64,000 bases of DNA from Gemmatimonadota bacterium (GTDB lineage: Bacteria; Gemmatimonadota; Gemmatimonadetes; Longimicrobiales; Gaopeijiaceae). A model generated the notes under the pieces. That model saw nothing but the letters and a program-made list of their open reading frames with translations, did no database searches and had not been told where the DNA came from. Of the stretch, positions 1-8,640 are shown in pieces. Position 1 is the first letter of the stretch. Each line of letters begins with the position of its first letter. The stretch is taken from positions 1-64,000 of the forward strand of contig VGVR01000015.1 in assembly GCA_016873995.1 (NCBI GenBank), in the 5' to 3' direction. Position numbers and translations under genes: made by a program.

Positions 1-914
<914 letters not shown>

Positions 915-1012
915 GACCCCATCCTCTCAAAGGATGCGGTCTCCGACAATCCCGGCGCAGTTCACGGTATGCCAGCGCCCACTTCTTACCGGCAACCCAG
1001 CGGGGACAAAGC

Positions 1013-1047
1013 AAAAGGGAGCGGGCCGTGTGGGCCCGCTCCCTTTT
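1013..1047. terminator. Bidirectional intrinsic terminator
   Basis: A perfect 15-bp stem (AAAAGGGAGCGGGCC, 1013-1027; GGCCCGCTCCCTTTT, 1033-1047) with a 5-nt loop and A/T tracts on both sides. It sits just 3' of the minus-strand lipoprotein gene that ends at 1073 and separates it from the IS end at 964, so it can stop transcription in both directions. Confidence 0.85.
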
Positions 1048-1072
1048 GGGTGCGTGCGGCCGAGTCGCGCCG

Positions 1073-1567
1073 TCAGCTGCCCCTGCGTGCCGGGCGGTTC
1101 GCCTCGAGCCAGGCCTTCTGCTCGGCGGTGAGTACGCCCAGGACCGACTGATAAAGGGCCAGGACGGCGGCACGAAGACTCTGCGCGATGGGGCGGGCCT
1201 CCACCATGATTGCGCGGACTTCCTCGCGCGTCTGTCCGGCGGCGCGCGCCGCCTTAGCGCGCTCCATGACAGCCTTGAGGGCCGCGAGCTGGCTGGCGCG
1301 GGCGGCCTTGAAAGCCTGGCGCAGCGCCGAGATCTGCTCCTTTTGCGCTGTCGTCAGCGCGAGTTCGGCCGGCAGGCGCCCGGGGCCCTGGGTGCGGCCA
1401 TCGTACGCATGCGACGTCTGCGGGCCAAAGGTGGTCTCCAGAACCACGCCTGGGTCACCGAACAAAACGAGCGCGTAGTCACCAGTGTCGAGCACGGGGG
1501 GCTCGGTGCCCGTGTCACAGGCCGCGAGCGTGACAGCAGCCACGGCCATCAGGTCGAATCTGCGCAT
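1073..1567 (-). CDS. LTxxQ-motif (Spy/CpxP-like) lipoprotein
   Basis: The start chosen is the internal ATG at 1565-1567 because it gives a clean lipoprotein signal, MRRFDLMAVAAVTLAAC, with the lipobox LAAC; an upstream ATG at 1600 would add 11 residues before it. The mature part is mostly helical and carries two LTxxQ motifs, LTTAQKEQI and LTAEQKAWLE, separated by an Ala/Arg/Lys-rich helix, the hallmark of Spy/CpxP-type periplasmic chaperones and metal-stress proteins. Inferred role: membrane-anchored envelope stress or metal-binding chaperone. It ends at a strong terminator and diverges from the Tat-exported PLP enzyme. The exact function is not determined. Confidence 0.75.
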   Translation of the reverse strand: MRRFDLMAVAAVTLAACDTGTEPPVLDTGDYALVLFGDPGVVLETTFGPQTSHAYDGRTQGPGRLPAELALTTAQKEQISALRQAFKAARASQLAALKAVMERAKAARAAGQTREEVRAIMVEARPIAQSLRAAVLALYQSVLGVLTAEQKAWLEANRPARRGS

Positions 1568-1604
1568 CGAAGACAGTCCTGGAGTTTGGGTATGATCCAA
1601 AAAT

Positions 1605-1634
1605 CTTGCACGTCTCTATCTTGCACGTCTCTAT
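1605..1634. repeat. Perfect tandem 15-bp repeat in a divergent promoter region
   Basis: CTTGCACGTCTCTAT occurs twice back to back (1605-1619 and 1620-1634) in the 169-bp gap between the LTxxQ lipoprotein (minus) and the PLP enzyme (plus). Its position suits a regulator-binding or promoter element, but a simple recent duplication is equally possible. Confidence 0.7.
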
Positions 1635-1736
1635 ATTTGGAGCGCAACAGGCACCGCTCCGTTAAAAGACCAGAGCGGGCGCGTGGCTTGCCCCCCTATG
1701 GGTGTCGGACCAGGCCAGTCTCGAGCAGGAGGTCGT

Positions 1737-3197
1737 ATGAATGCCCCACGGGAAGACGACACTGGTCCGGTCGGCCCATCGAGGCGACGCTGGATCGCAA
1801 CCTCGGCCGCTTTGGTCGCCGGGAGTCTGGCGGGCTGCAATACCAGAGGCGGTGCATCCGGCAACCCCGACATCACGACGCGTTCATCGGGCGAGGGGCC
1901 ACCGATGGCGCTTCCGGGCTTCGACGCCGAGCGTCGCACCGACCGGCTCACCTCGACCGTGGGGCCCGAAGAGGATCGCTTCGTTGCCTGGAACGCGGCG
2001 CTTCGCGCTTCAGCTGGGGGCCGAGAATCCGCCTTCGTCGACCTGGACGCCGTAGATCACAACCTCAGGCTGGTCGGCAGCCAGCTCGGCTCGAAGTTCG
2101 CGCTCCGCCTCTGCGACAAGAGCCTGCCGAGCCTACCCCTCCTCGAGTACATGATGCTGGCCGCCGGCACGAACCGGATCATGGCCTTCTCGGAGGAGAT
2201 GGTCCGGGAGCTGCTCGTACGCTGGGAGAGCGATGTCGACATCCTGCTGGGCCGACCGGCCTCGGTGGAGGCGCTCGCGCGCACTTTCGCGACCCTGGAC
2301 GAGCTCGGCAGCGAGCCGAACCACGCGGGTACAGTGCGGTGGCTCGTCGATACCCCCGAGCGCATGCGACAGTACGCGGCTTTCGCCGCTGAGCGGGGCG
2401 AAGCGATCAGCGTCTCGGTGGAGATCGACGTGGGGCTGCACCGCGGAGGAGCGCGCGACGCCGACCAGCTCCGAGCCATGCTGAGGACGATCGCGGAGTC
2501 CGGATTCCTGCGCTTCACCGGCTTCATGGGCTACGAAGGGCACGTGCCGTTCGTCCCCCTGGATCGAGGCACTCCGGCCGCAGAGTTCGAGGCAGTGCAG
2601 CGTCGCTATGCGGAATTCGTGCGCGTGGGACGAGAAGCACACCCCGCGCTGTTCGAGGGACCGCTCGTCTACAACAGCGGCGGGAGTCGTACGTACCACT
2701 CCTACACCGACGACCTCGACACGCCGGTCAATGACGTCGCGATGGGCTCAGTCTTCTTCTACCCGAGCAACTTCCACAACCTGCCCGAGGTAGGACTGCG
2801 CACGGCGACGTTCTTCGCGACGCCGGTGCTCCGGCGCCTGGACCCGGCCGAAACGTACCCGGACGCCGAGTTCCTGCCCGGCCTCGCCCGAGGCCAGGCC
2901 GACTTCGCGGTGTGGTACGTCATGGTCTCCGGGGGCTTCCCGGGCGATCGACACCATCCCAAGGGCCTCATCCCCAGTCCGACCTCCACCGGCGACCCGA
3001 CCCGCATCGTGAACATGATGCCGAACCAGGGCAGGTGGCTGGGTGCGCGCGACGTGCCGCTGGACGTGGGCGACTTCATCTTTTACCAACCGTGGGAAGC
3101 GGACGCCGTGCGTTGGCTCGCGTACCTGGACGTCTTCCGCGGCGGGCAGCTGCTCGATCAATGGAAGACGTCTCAACCAGGAACTCGTCTCACGTGA
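1737..3197 (+). CDS. Tat-exported fold-type III PLP enzyme (alanine racemase N-domain / D-threonine aldolase-like)
   Basis: The ATG at 1737 is preceded by AGGAGG (1727-1732) at good spacing, so it is preferred over the ATG at 1683. Residues about 15-37 form a twin-arginine signal, SRRRWIATSAALVAGSLAGC, which also ends in a lipobox. Then AFVDLDAVDHNLRLV starts an alanine-racemase-type barrel; Lys128 in LRLCDKSLPS is the likely PLP-binding lysine, and VEIDVGLHRGG, GFMGYEGH and YNSGGSRTYH match the D-threonine aldolase/D-serine dehydratase group. Export by Tat fits a cofactor loaded before secretion. The next gene overlaps its stop (GTGA), so they are probably co-translated. Substrate unknown; a D-amino acid or hydroxy-amino acid is likely. 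An envelope location is unusual for this fold. Confidence 0.75.
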   Translation: MNAPREDDTGPVGPSRRRWIATSAALVAGSLAGCNTRGGASGNPDITTRSSGEGPPMALPGFDAERRTDRLTSTVGPEEDRFVAWNAALRASAGGRESAFVDLDAVDHNLRLVGSQLGSKFALRLCDKSLPSLPLLEYMMLAAGTNRIMAFSEEMVRELLVRWESDVDILLGRPASVEALARTFATLDELGSEPNHAGTVRWLVDTPERMRQYAAFAAERGEAISVSVEIDVGLHRGGARDADQLRAMLRTIAESGFLRFTGFMGYEGHVPFVPLDRGTPAAEFEAVQRRYAEFVRVGREAHPALFEGPLVYNSGGSRTYHSYTDDLDTPVNDVAMGSVFFYPSNFHNLPEVGLRTATFFATPVLRRLDPAETYPDAEFLPGLARGQADFAVWYVMVSGGFPGDRHHPKGLIPSPTSTGDPTRIVNMMPNQGRWLGARDVPLDVGDFIFYQPWEADAVRWLAYLDVFRGGQLLDQWKTSQPGTRLT

Positions 3198-4114
3198 CCC
3201 ACGGACGACGCTCCGCGATGCGTCGAGCGCGCCGTCTATCGACTCTTGCCTGGACCGCGGCCTTGGCCGCGACCGCATCCTGCGGGACGCAAGAGACCGG
3301 CGGATCACCCCAGGCCAGTGCAGAAGCAACCACTCTCCGCCTCTACGTCCTCGACTGCGGGAGCATGACGGGCGATCTGACGCGGTTCCGTCTGCTACCG
3401 GAAGAGGTGCCGACGAACGAGATGTCGATCCCGTGCTTCCTGGTTGCGCATCCTAGGGGCATGCTGCTCTGGGACGCGGGAGCCGTGCCCGATCAGGAAT
3501 GGGTGCCCACCGGGAGTCCGGTCCGGCACCACCTCGTGCTGCCCGACGCGAGCGAGCGCGATCTCACCCTCCGGAGGCCGCTGCTCGCCCAGCTCACCGA
3601 GCTGGGGTACACGCCGTCCGGCGTCGACTACCTCGCGCTCTCGCACTACCACTGGGATCACGTCGCCAACGCGAATGCCTTTGCCGGTGCGACCTGGCTG
3701 GTGCGTCAGGTCGAGCGCGACGCCATGTTCGCCGAGGTCCCCCCGGTCACGCTGCCCGCGAACTACGCGCGGCTGAAGGACAGCAATACGGTCCTCATCC
3801 AAGACGACGACTACGACGTCTTCGGGGACGGAACCGTGATCATCAAGAGTGCGCCGGGCCACACGCCGGGCCACCAGGTCCTCTACCTGCGACTCGCACG
3901 GACGGGCGACGTGCTGCTCTCGGGCGATGTCTATCATTTCCCAGCTTCGCGGACGCTTAGGCGTGTACCGACCTTCGATTTCGACCAGGAGCAGACACCG
4001 GTGACACGCGAGGCGATCGAGGCATTCCTCGAGAGGACCGGCGCACAGCTGTGGATTCAACATGACGCCGTGGGTAACGCGCTGCTGAGGAAGTCGCCGG
4101 AGTACTACGAATGA
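3194..4114 (+). CDS. Exported metallo-beta-lactamase-fold hydrolase (N-acyl-homoserine-lactonase-like)
   Basis: The GTG at 3194 overlaps the preceding stop (GTGA); an in-frame ATG at 3218 is the alternative. The N-terminus (RRARRLSTLAWTAALAATAS then C) is a signal peptide, probably lipoprotein. The body has the metal motif HYHWDH at about residues 151-156, a later His in APGHTPGH, Asp in LLSGDVYH and a final His in WIQHDA, the complete dinuclear-zinc set of the AHL lactonase branch (HxHxDH...H...D...H). It should hydrolyse an ester or lactone outside the cytoplasm. Coupling to an exported PLP enzyme suggests a joint extracytoplasmic substrate. Quorum quenching is possible but not shown. Confidence 0.75.
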   Translation: MTHGRRSAMRRARRLSTLAWTAALAATASCGTQETGGSPQASAEATTLRLYVLDCGSMTGDLTRFRLLPEEVPTNEMSIPCFLVAHPRGMLLWDAGAVPDQEWVPTGSPVRHHLVLPDASERDLTLRRPLLAQLTELGYTPSGVDYLALSHYHWDHVANANAFAGATWLVRQVERDAMFAEVPPVTLPANYARLKDSNTVLIQDDDYDVFGDGTVIIKSAPGHTPGHQVLYLRLARTGDVLLSGDVYHFPASRTLRRVPTFDFDQEQTPVTREAIEAFLERTGAQLWIQHDAVGNALLRKSPEYYE

Positions 4115-4223
4115 GACGGTGGACCCGTCGGTGAGCTGATGGACCCCGGGCGCAAGCAGCGCGTCTTCGAGGCGTCGACCGCTGGCGTACGCAATTCCTA
4201 CAGGGTGGCTCCGCTGGTCACCC

Positions 4224-4607
4224 ATGGAGCGACATGAAATGGATCCCATGGTCCGTTCGCAGGCGGCCGACGTGCCGTACAACATGACGACCACCGGCTT
4301 CGACCTGCCCGGATATCGAATCGTGTCGTGCCTGGGCGTGGTGCGCGGCGTCGTCGTGCGGTCGCGATCCGTGTTCGGCACGATCGGCGCCGGCCTCCAG
4401 ACGCTGTTCGGCGGAACGATCTCGCTCTTCACGGAGCTCGCAGAGCGAACCCGGCAGCAAGCGTTCGACACCATGTTGCTCCAGGCGGACGTGGCCGGTG
4501 CGAACGGGGTCATCGGTATTCGCTATGACGCGACGGAGGTGATGCAGGGAGCGACGGAAGTGATCTGCTACGGGACCGCGGTGCACGTGGAGCCGGTGGG
4601 GGAGTGA
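4224..4607 (+). CDS. YbjQ/UPF0145 family protein
   Basis: The region GYRIVSCLGVVRGVVVRSRS followed by a helix (FTELAERTRQQAFDTMLLQA) and GANGVIGIRYDATEV then EVICYGTAVHVE is the complete YbjQ/UPF0145 (putative heavy-metal-binding) fold, normally about 105 residues and assembling into a pentamer. The start is uncertain: the ATG at 4224 is listed, with ATGs at 4239 and 4284 giving products nearer the family length. It follows the exported hydrolase by 109 bp and is probably a separate unit. No molecular function is established for the family. Confidence 0.8.
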   Translation: MERHEMDPMVRSQAADVPYNMTTTGFDLPGYRIVSCLGVVRGVVVRSRSVFGTIGAGLQTLFGGTISLFTELAERTRQQAFDTMLLQADVAGANGVIGIRYDATEVMQGATEVICYGTAVHVEPVGE

Positions 4608-4719
4608 GCCTGGGCGCAGGGGCGAGGCCGGGCGACGCCGATGTTCCGGTCTCGCGCGGGTGAGTCGGTCCGCACGTGGGTCCCCGTGCCGACCCTGTCA
4701 CGCACGGACGTGGTCGATT

Positions 4720-5859
4720 TCATCCTGCGAGGGCTCGAGCGACCGTACCTGAAAGGGACGCCGCGACTCCTGCGCTGAGGGGCACGCCACCCGCGTCCCC
4801 GCGGAGCCCAGCTCGCTGGACCGGCCGCCGCATGCGCTCGAGCAGCGCCCGGAACCGCGGCTGGGAGCGGAGCGGGGCATATTGGGGGAGCAGCAGATAC
4901 GGCATGTTGGGGTCGTGTGTCGCGTAGCCACGCTCCAGCCAGTCCATCGCATGTGCGAGATCGCCTGCGACCAGGTAGAGAGTGGCCACGTCGGTGGGCA
5001 CCACGTACTGCCCGGATGCCCGCGAGGCCAACGCGTCCGCCGCCTGGTGCATGGCCGCGGGGTAGCCGCTCTCAGGGAATGCCTGCGCCACGATGGCCGC
5101 GGCTTCCGGCTGGCCGGAGGCCTCCAGGTAACGCGCCGCAGCCTCCGCAGCAGCGTCGAACCGGTGCAAGGCATCGTTCGCGAGCCAGAGGGCATTGAGC
5201 GCCACCGGGTGGCCGGGGGTCATCTCGAGGGCGCGGCGCGCTTGGGCGTCGGCATCCTCCCAGCGTCGCTCGAAGACGAGGTCCGCGGCGTCGAGCGCGA
5301 GGAAGAGCGGATTCAGGGGATCAATCGCGAGCGCTTGGTCCATCTGCCGCCTCGCCTCCGTGGGACGGCCGAGGATATTGAGCAGATGCGAGTAGAAGGC
5401 GTGGGCATCGGGGAAGCCGGGGTTGATGTCGAGCGCGCGGTGGAACTCCGCCTCGGCGATGGCCCAGTCCCAATCGGACTGGATCGAGATCAGCGCCAGG
5501 TTGTAATGACCCTCGAGCAGCAGGCTGTCGAGAGCCAGCGCGCGCAGCGCCTCGGCTCGCGACTGGGACGTGGCTTCCTCCGGCGCGGCGAACCCCATCT
5601 GCAGACGGCTGATCCAGACCATGGAGAGCCCGGCGTGGCCCAGCGCGTTGAGGCTGTCCTGCCGCAGCGCGAGCTGGAAGTACTGCTCGGCGGCATCGAG
5701 GTCCTCGGGCGTGAGTCTGTAGGTGTGGAACCGGCCCCTGAGGTACGAATCGTAGGATGCCGGATCCACTTCCCGGGCGGACGCGAGTCGGGCCGCTTCG
5801 CCTGGCGTGAGCGGCGCCTCGATGCGCGTGGCGACGGCCCGGGCCACGTCGGTGTACAC
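4720..5859 (-). CDS. TPR protein, probable C-terminal remnant of a Ser/Thr kinase- or cyclase-TPR protein
   Basis: The product begins VYTDVARAVATRIEAPLTPG then SYDSYLRGRFH and continues with about seven tetratricopeptide-like units (for example LDAAEQYFQLALRQDSLNAL, WAIAEAEFHRALDINPGFPD, ARRQMDQALAIDPLNPLFLA). In soil bacteria this exact layout normally follows an N-terminal protein kinase or cyclase domain. The frame remains open upstream to about 5976 and reads SSQSDLRHVLGVYTDVARA there, matching the linker of such proteins, then ends with no catalytic domain; that stretch overlaps the divergent gene at 5904. The listed GTG start at 5859 is therefore nominal, and the gene is likely 5'-truncated. 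It would mediate protein-protein contacts if made. Confidence 0.6.
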   Translation of the reverse strand: MYTDVARAVATRIEAPLTPGEAARLASAREVDPASYDSYLRGRFHTYRLTPEDLDAAEQYFQLALRQDSLNALGHAGLSMVWISRLQMGFAAPEEATSQSRAEALRALALDSLLLEGHYNLALISIQSDWDWAIAEAEFHRALDINPGFPDAHAFYSHLLNILGRPTEARRQMDQALAIDPLNPLFLALDAADLVFERRWEDADAQARRALEMTPGHPVALNALWLANDALHRFDAAAEAAARYLEASGQPEAAAIVAQAFPESGYPAAMHQAADALASRASGQYVVPTDVATLYLVAGDLAHAMDWLERGYATHDPNMPYLLLPQYAPLRSQPRFRALLERMRRPVQRAGLRGDAGGVPLSAGVAASLSGTVARALAG

Positions 5860-5903
5860 GCCGAGGACGTGCCGCAGGTCGCTCTGGCTGGATCTCCCCG
5901 GAG

Positions 5904-6383
5904 ATGTCCAAGAAGGTCGAGCAGAGTCGCGCGCACTTCGATCGTCTGTATCTGTATCCGCGCTCGTCGCCGCCGATCACACTCGACCACCTCGGCAAGG
6001 CAGTCTACCCGCTGCTCGCGTTCTTCGCGCGCGTGCTCGAGTTCCAGTCCCAGAAGGTCTTGCGCAGGAAGCTCGACGAGGAGGTGCTCACGGCGTTGGG
6101 TAATAGCCTAACGGCCGCAGCGAGCGGGCCCTACTTCACCGACGCGGAGCTCCAGTCGCTGTTCGGGCGGAGCAGGGAGTCGATGCAGGTGGTCGCGGGC
6201 TTGTGGCCGCGCATGAACCTGGCGGCTCCGGATCTGCGGGAGTTGCTCGCGGACGTCTCGCGCGAGTTGATCCCGCGGGGCGATCCCGCCTCCGCTACCT
6301 GGAGCGAGTGGGTCGGCGCGAGTCCGGAGCAGCTCGAGGCGGCTACGGAGGTGTTCCGCAGGGTCTCGACCGGCGAGGTGTGA
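5904..6383 (+). CDS. Hypothetical protein
   Basis: A 159-residue soluble protein (MSKKVEQSRAHFDRLYLYPR...) with no signal peptide or membrane segment and a predicted mostly helical make-up (AVYPLLAFFARVLEFQSQKV, ELQSLFGRSRESMQVVAGLW). I do not recognise a family. The GGAG at 5900-5903 touches the ATG, a poor ribosome-binding arrangement, and the 5' end lies on top of the open frame of the truncated TPR gene. It could therefore itself be a fragment created at the same rearrangement. Codon usage is like that of its neighbours, supporting real coding sequence at some time. Confidence 0.45.
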   Translation: MSKKVEQSRAHFDRLYLYPRSSPPITLDHLGKAVYPLLAFFARVLEFQSQKVLRRKLDEEVLTALGNSLTAAASGPYFTDAELQSLFGRSRESMQVVAGLWPRMNLAAPDLRELLADVSRELIPRGDPASATWSEWVGASPEQLEAATEVFRRVSTGEV

Positions 6384-6500
6384 GGCACACGAGCTCGTGA
6401 TCTTCGGACTGCGGCCGAGCGGGCCGGCCAGTGACATTCGGGGCCGCCCAGCCGAAGTTGACGCCCATCCTCGACCACTACAGGTGAGACAGCGCCCCGC

Positions 6501-6572
6501 ATGACCGACATCTTTTTGGGTAAGGGCGTAGGCGAGGGCGACCAGCCCGTCGGGATGATGGGATCCACATGA
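6501..6572 (+). CDS. Possible 23-residue upstream ORF coupled to the ABC ATPase
   Basis: ATG at 6501 opens MTDIFLGKGVGEGDQPVGMM then GST, with its TGA overlapping the ATG of the ATPase gene (ATGA, 6569-6572). It could be a coupling leader or the residue of a deleted upstream gene. No homology is recognised and a clear ribosome-binding site is not visible; treat as tentative. Confidence 0.25.
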   Translation: MTDIFLGKGVGEGDQPVGMMGST

Positions 6573-7234
6573 TCAAGCTCAGCAACCTCGAGAAGTCGTA
6601 CCGCACAGGAGCGGGCGAGACGTTCGTTCTGCGCCGGATCAGCGGCGAGATCCGGAAGGGCGACTTCGTCACCATCATGGGCCCGTCCGGGGCGGGGAAG
6701 TCGACCCTGCTCGCCATCCTGGGCATGCTCGACGGCGACTGGCGCGGCGAGTACTGGCTGATGGGCGAGCCGGTGCACGCGCTCAAACCCAAGCAGCGCA
6801 TCGAGCTGAACAAGCGCTACGTCGGGTTCGTCTTCCAGCAGTACCACCTGATCGACGACCTGAACGTCTACGAGAACCTCGAGATCCCGCTGTCGTACCG
6901 GAACGTCCCCAAGAAGGAGCGCCAGGCGATCGTCGCCGACGCGCTCGACCGCTTCCAAATCGTGGGCAAGAAGGACCTCTTCCCGAGCCAGCTCTCGGGA
7001 GGGCAGCAGCAGCTGGTCGCGGTCGCACGCGCGGTGATCGCGGAGCCGTCGGTGATCCTCGCCGACGAGCCCACGGGGAGCCTGCACTCGAGTCAGGGCC
7101 GCATGATCATGGATCTGATGAAGTCGCTGAACGCGGAGGGCACCACGATCATCCAGGTGACGCACAACGAGGAGTGCGCGAAGTACGGCAACCGCGTGAT
7201 CCAGCTCAAAGACGGCTGGATCGTGGACGAGTAG
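6569..7234 (+). CDS. ABC transporter ATP-binding protein (LolD/MacB type)
   Basis: A complete 221-residue nucleotide-binding domain: Walker [10 protein letters not shown] at about residue 38, Q-loop [19 protein letters not shown], signature [14 protein letters not shown], Walker [11 protein letters not shown] and H-loop QVTHNEE. The length and the [18 protein letters not shown] stretch fit the lipoprotein-release/macrolide-export (LolD/MacB) group. The D-loop reads SLHSSQ where SLDS/ALDS is normal, so the usual Asp is a His. No permease gene is adjacent; instead a sigma-54 regulator follows 11 bp downstream, so partner subunits must be elsewhere. The domain powers export of a lipoprotein, lipid or peptide by ATP hydrolysis. 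Confidence 0.9.
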   Translation: MIKLSNLEKSYRTGAGETFVLRRISGEIRKGDFVTIMGPSGAGKSTLLAILGMLDGDWRGEYWLMGEPVHALKPKQRIELNKRYVGFVFQQYHLIDDLNVYENLEIPLSYRNVPKKERQAIVADALDRFQIVGKKDLFPSQLSGGQQQLVAVARAVIAEPSVILADEPTGSLHSSQGRMIMDLMKSLNAEGTTIIQVTHNEECAKYGNRVIQLKDGWIVDE

Positions 7235-7245
7235 GGCGGCGCTCG

Positions 7246-8640
7246 GTGGCCGCGCGGGTCCTCGTCGCCGACGACCAGCCGGACGTGCTCGAGGCGCTCC
7301 GTCTCCTACTCAAGGCCGAGGGGTGCGAAGCGGTGACGGCGAGCTCACCCGCCGAGGTGCTCAAGCTCGTCGAGAAGTCTCCGGTCGACCTCGCGCTCAT
7401 CGACTTGAACTACACGCGCGACACGACCTCGGGGCGCGAGGGACTCGACCTGCTGGCCAAGCTGCGCGGGCTCGACCCGACGCTGCCCGTCGTGGTCATG
7501 ACCGCGTGGGGGAGCGTGGAGGGCGCGGTCGAGGCGATGCGTCGGGGGGCGCGCGACTACGTCGAGAAGCCGTGGGACAACGAGCGCCTGCTCGCGACCG
7601 TCCGCACGCAGGTGGCGCTCGCTCGTGCGCTCCGTCGCAGCGAGCTGCTCGAGGGCGAGAACCTGCACCTGAAGGGTGCCGAGGGGAGCAACGTGCCCGA
7701 GCTGATCGCGCGCTCGGCGGCCATGCGGCCGGTGCTCGACATCATCGAGCGCGTCGGCCCCTCCGACGCGAACGTGCTGGTGGTGGGTGAGCACGGCACC
7801 GGCAAGGAGATCGTGGCGCGCTGGCTGCACGCCGTGTCGCCCCGTGCGCCGCACGCGCTGGTGGCGGTGAACGCGGGCGGGTTCAGCGAGGGTGTCTTCG
7901 AGAGCGAGCTCTTCGGGCACGTGCGCGGCGCGTTCACGGATGCCAAGACGGACCGCGTGGGGTGCTTCGAGCTCGCCGACGGCGGCACGCTCTTCCTCGA
8001 CGAGATCGCCACGGTGCCGCTCCAGCAGCAGACCAAGCTGCTCCGCGTGCTGGAGACGCGGGAGATCCAACGTGTCGGCTCCTCGAAGGTGCGCAGCGTG
8101 GACGTGCGCGTCGTGTCCGCCACCAACGCCGACGTGGGCGGCATGGTCGCCCGCGGCGAGTTCCGCGAGGACCTCCTCTATAGGCTGAACACCGTGGAAG
8201 TTCGGCTGCCGCCCCTGCGCGAGCGGGGTGGGGACGTTCTGCTGCTGGCCGAGCACTTCCTCCGCCAGCAGGCGGCGCGCTACGGCCGCGACGTGGAGGG
8301 GTTCTCGCCGCATGCGGTAGAGGCGCTGGCGGCGCACGCCTGGCCGGGGAACGTGCGCGAGCTGCGTCATGCGGTGGAGCGCGCGGTGCTCATGTCCCGC
8401 GGCCGCACCATCGAGGCCGCGGACCTCGGGCTTCGGCGGCGGGACGACGGCTCGGCCCGCATCGAGGAGCTCACGCTCGAGGAGGCCGAGCGACTCATGA
8501 TCGAGCGTGCTCTCGAGCGCCACCAGGGGAACGTGACCAAGGCGGCCGAAGCGCTCGGCGTGAGCCGGAGCGCCCTCTACCGGCGGCTGCAGCGTCACGA
8601 AGAGGGAGAGGGGCGAGGCGAGGAGCGCGAGGAGGTATAG
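7246..8640 (+). CDS. Sigma-54-dependent NtrC-family response regulator
   Basis: The GTG at 7246 begins [20 protein letters not shown], the first strand and acidic pocket of a receiver domain; Asp53 in ALIDLNY is the likely phosphorylation site. The central AAA+ domain has Walker A GEHGTGKE, the sigma-54 contact loop GAFTDA (a variant of GAFTGA), Walker [10 protein letters not shown] and a sensor with [15 protein letters not shown]. The C-terminus is a Fis-type HTH ([20 protein letters not shown]). It should activate sigma-54 promoters after phosphorylation by the kinase encoded directly downstream. The ABC ATPase-regulator-kinase order suggests it controls the transporter or its cargo. Confidence 0.92.
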   Translation: MAARVLVADDQPDVLEALRLLLKAEGCEAVTASSPAEVLKLVEKSPVDLALIDLNYTRDTTSGREGLDLLAKLRGLDPTLPVVVMTAWGSVEGAVEAMRRGARDYVEKPWDNERLLATVRTQVALARALRRSELLEGENLHLKGAEGSNVPELIARSAAMRPVLDIIERVGPSDANVLVVGEHGTGKEIVARWLHAVSPRAPHALVAVNAGGFSEGVFESELFGHVRGAFTDAKTDRVGCFELADGGTLFLDEIATVPLQQQTKLLRVLETREIQRVGSSKVRSVDVRVVSATNADVGGMVARGEFREDLLYRLNTVEVRLPPLRERGGDVLLLAEHFLRQQAARYGRDVEGFSPHAVEALAAHAWPGNVRELRHAVERAVLMSRGRTIEAADLGLRRRDDGSARIEELTLEEAERLMIERALERHQGNVTKAAEALGVSRSALYRRLQRHEEGEGRGEEREEV

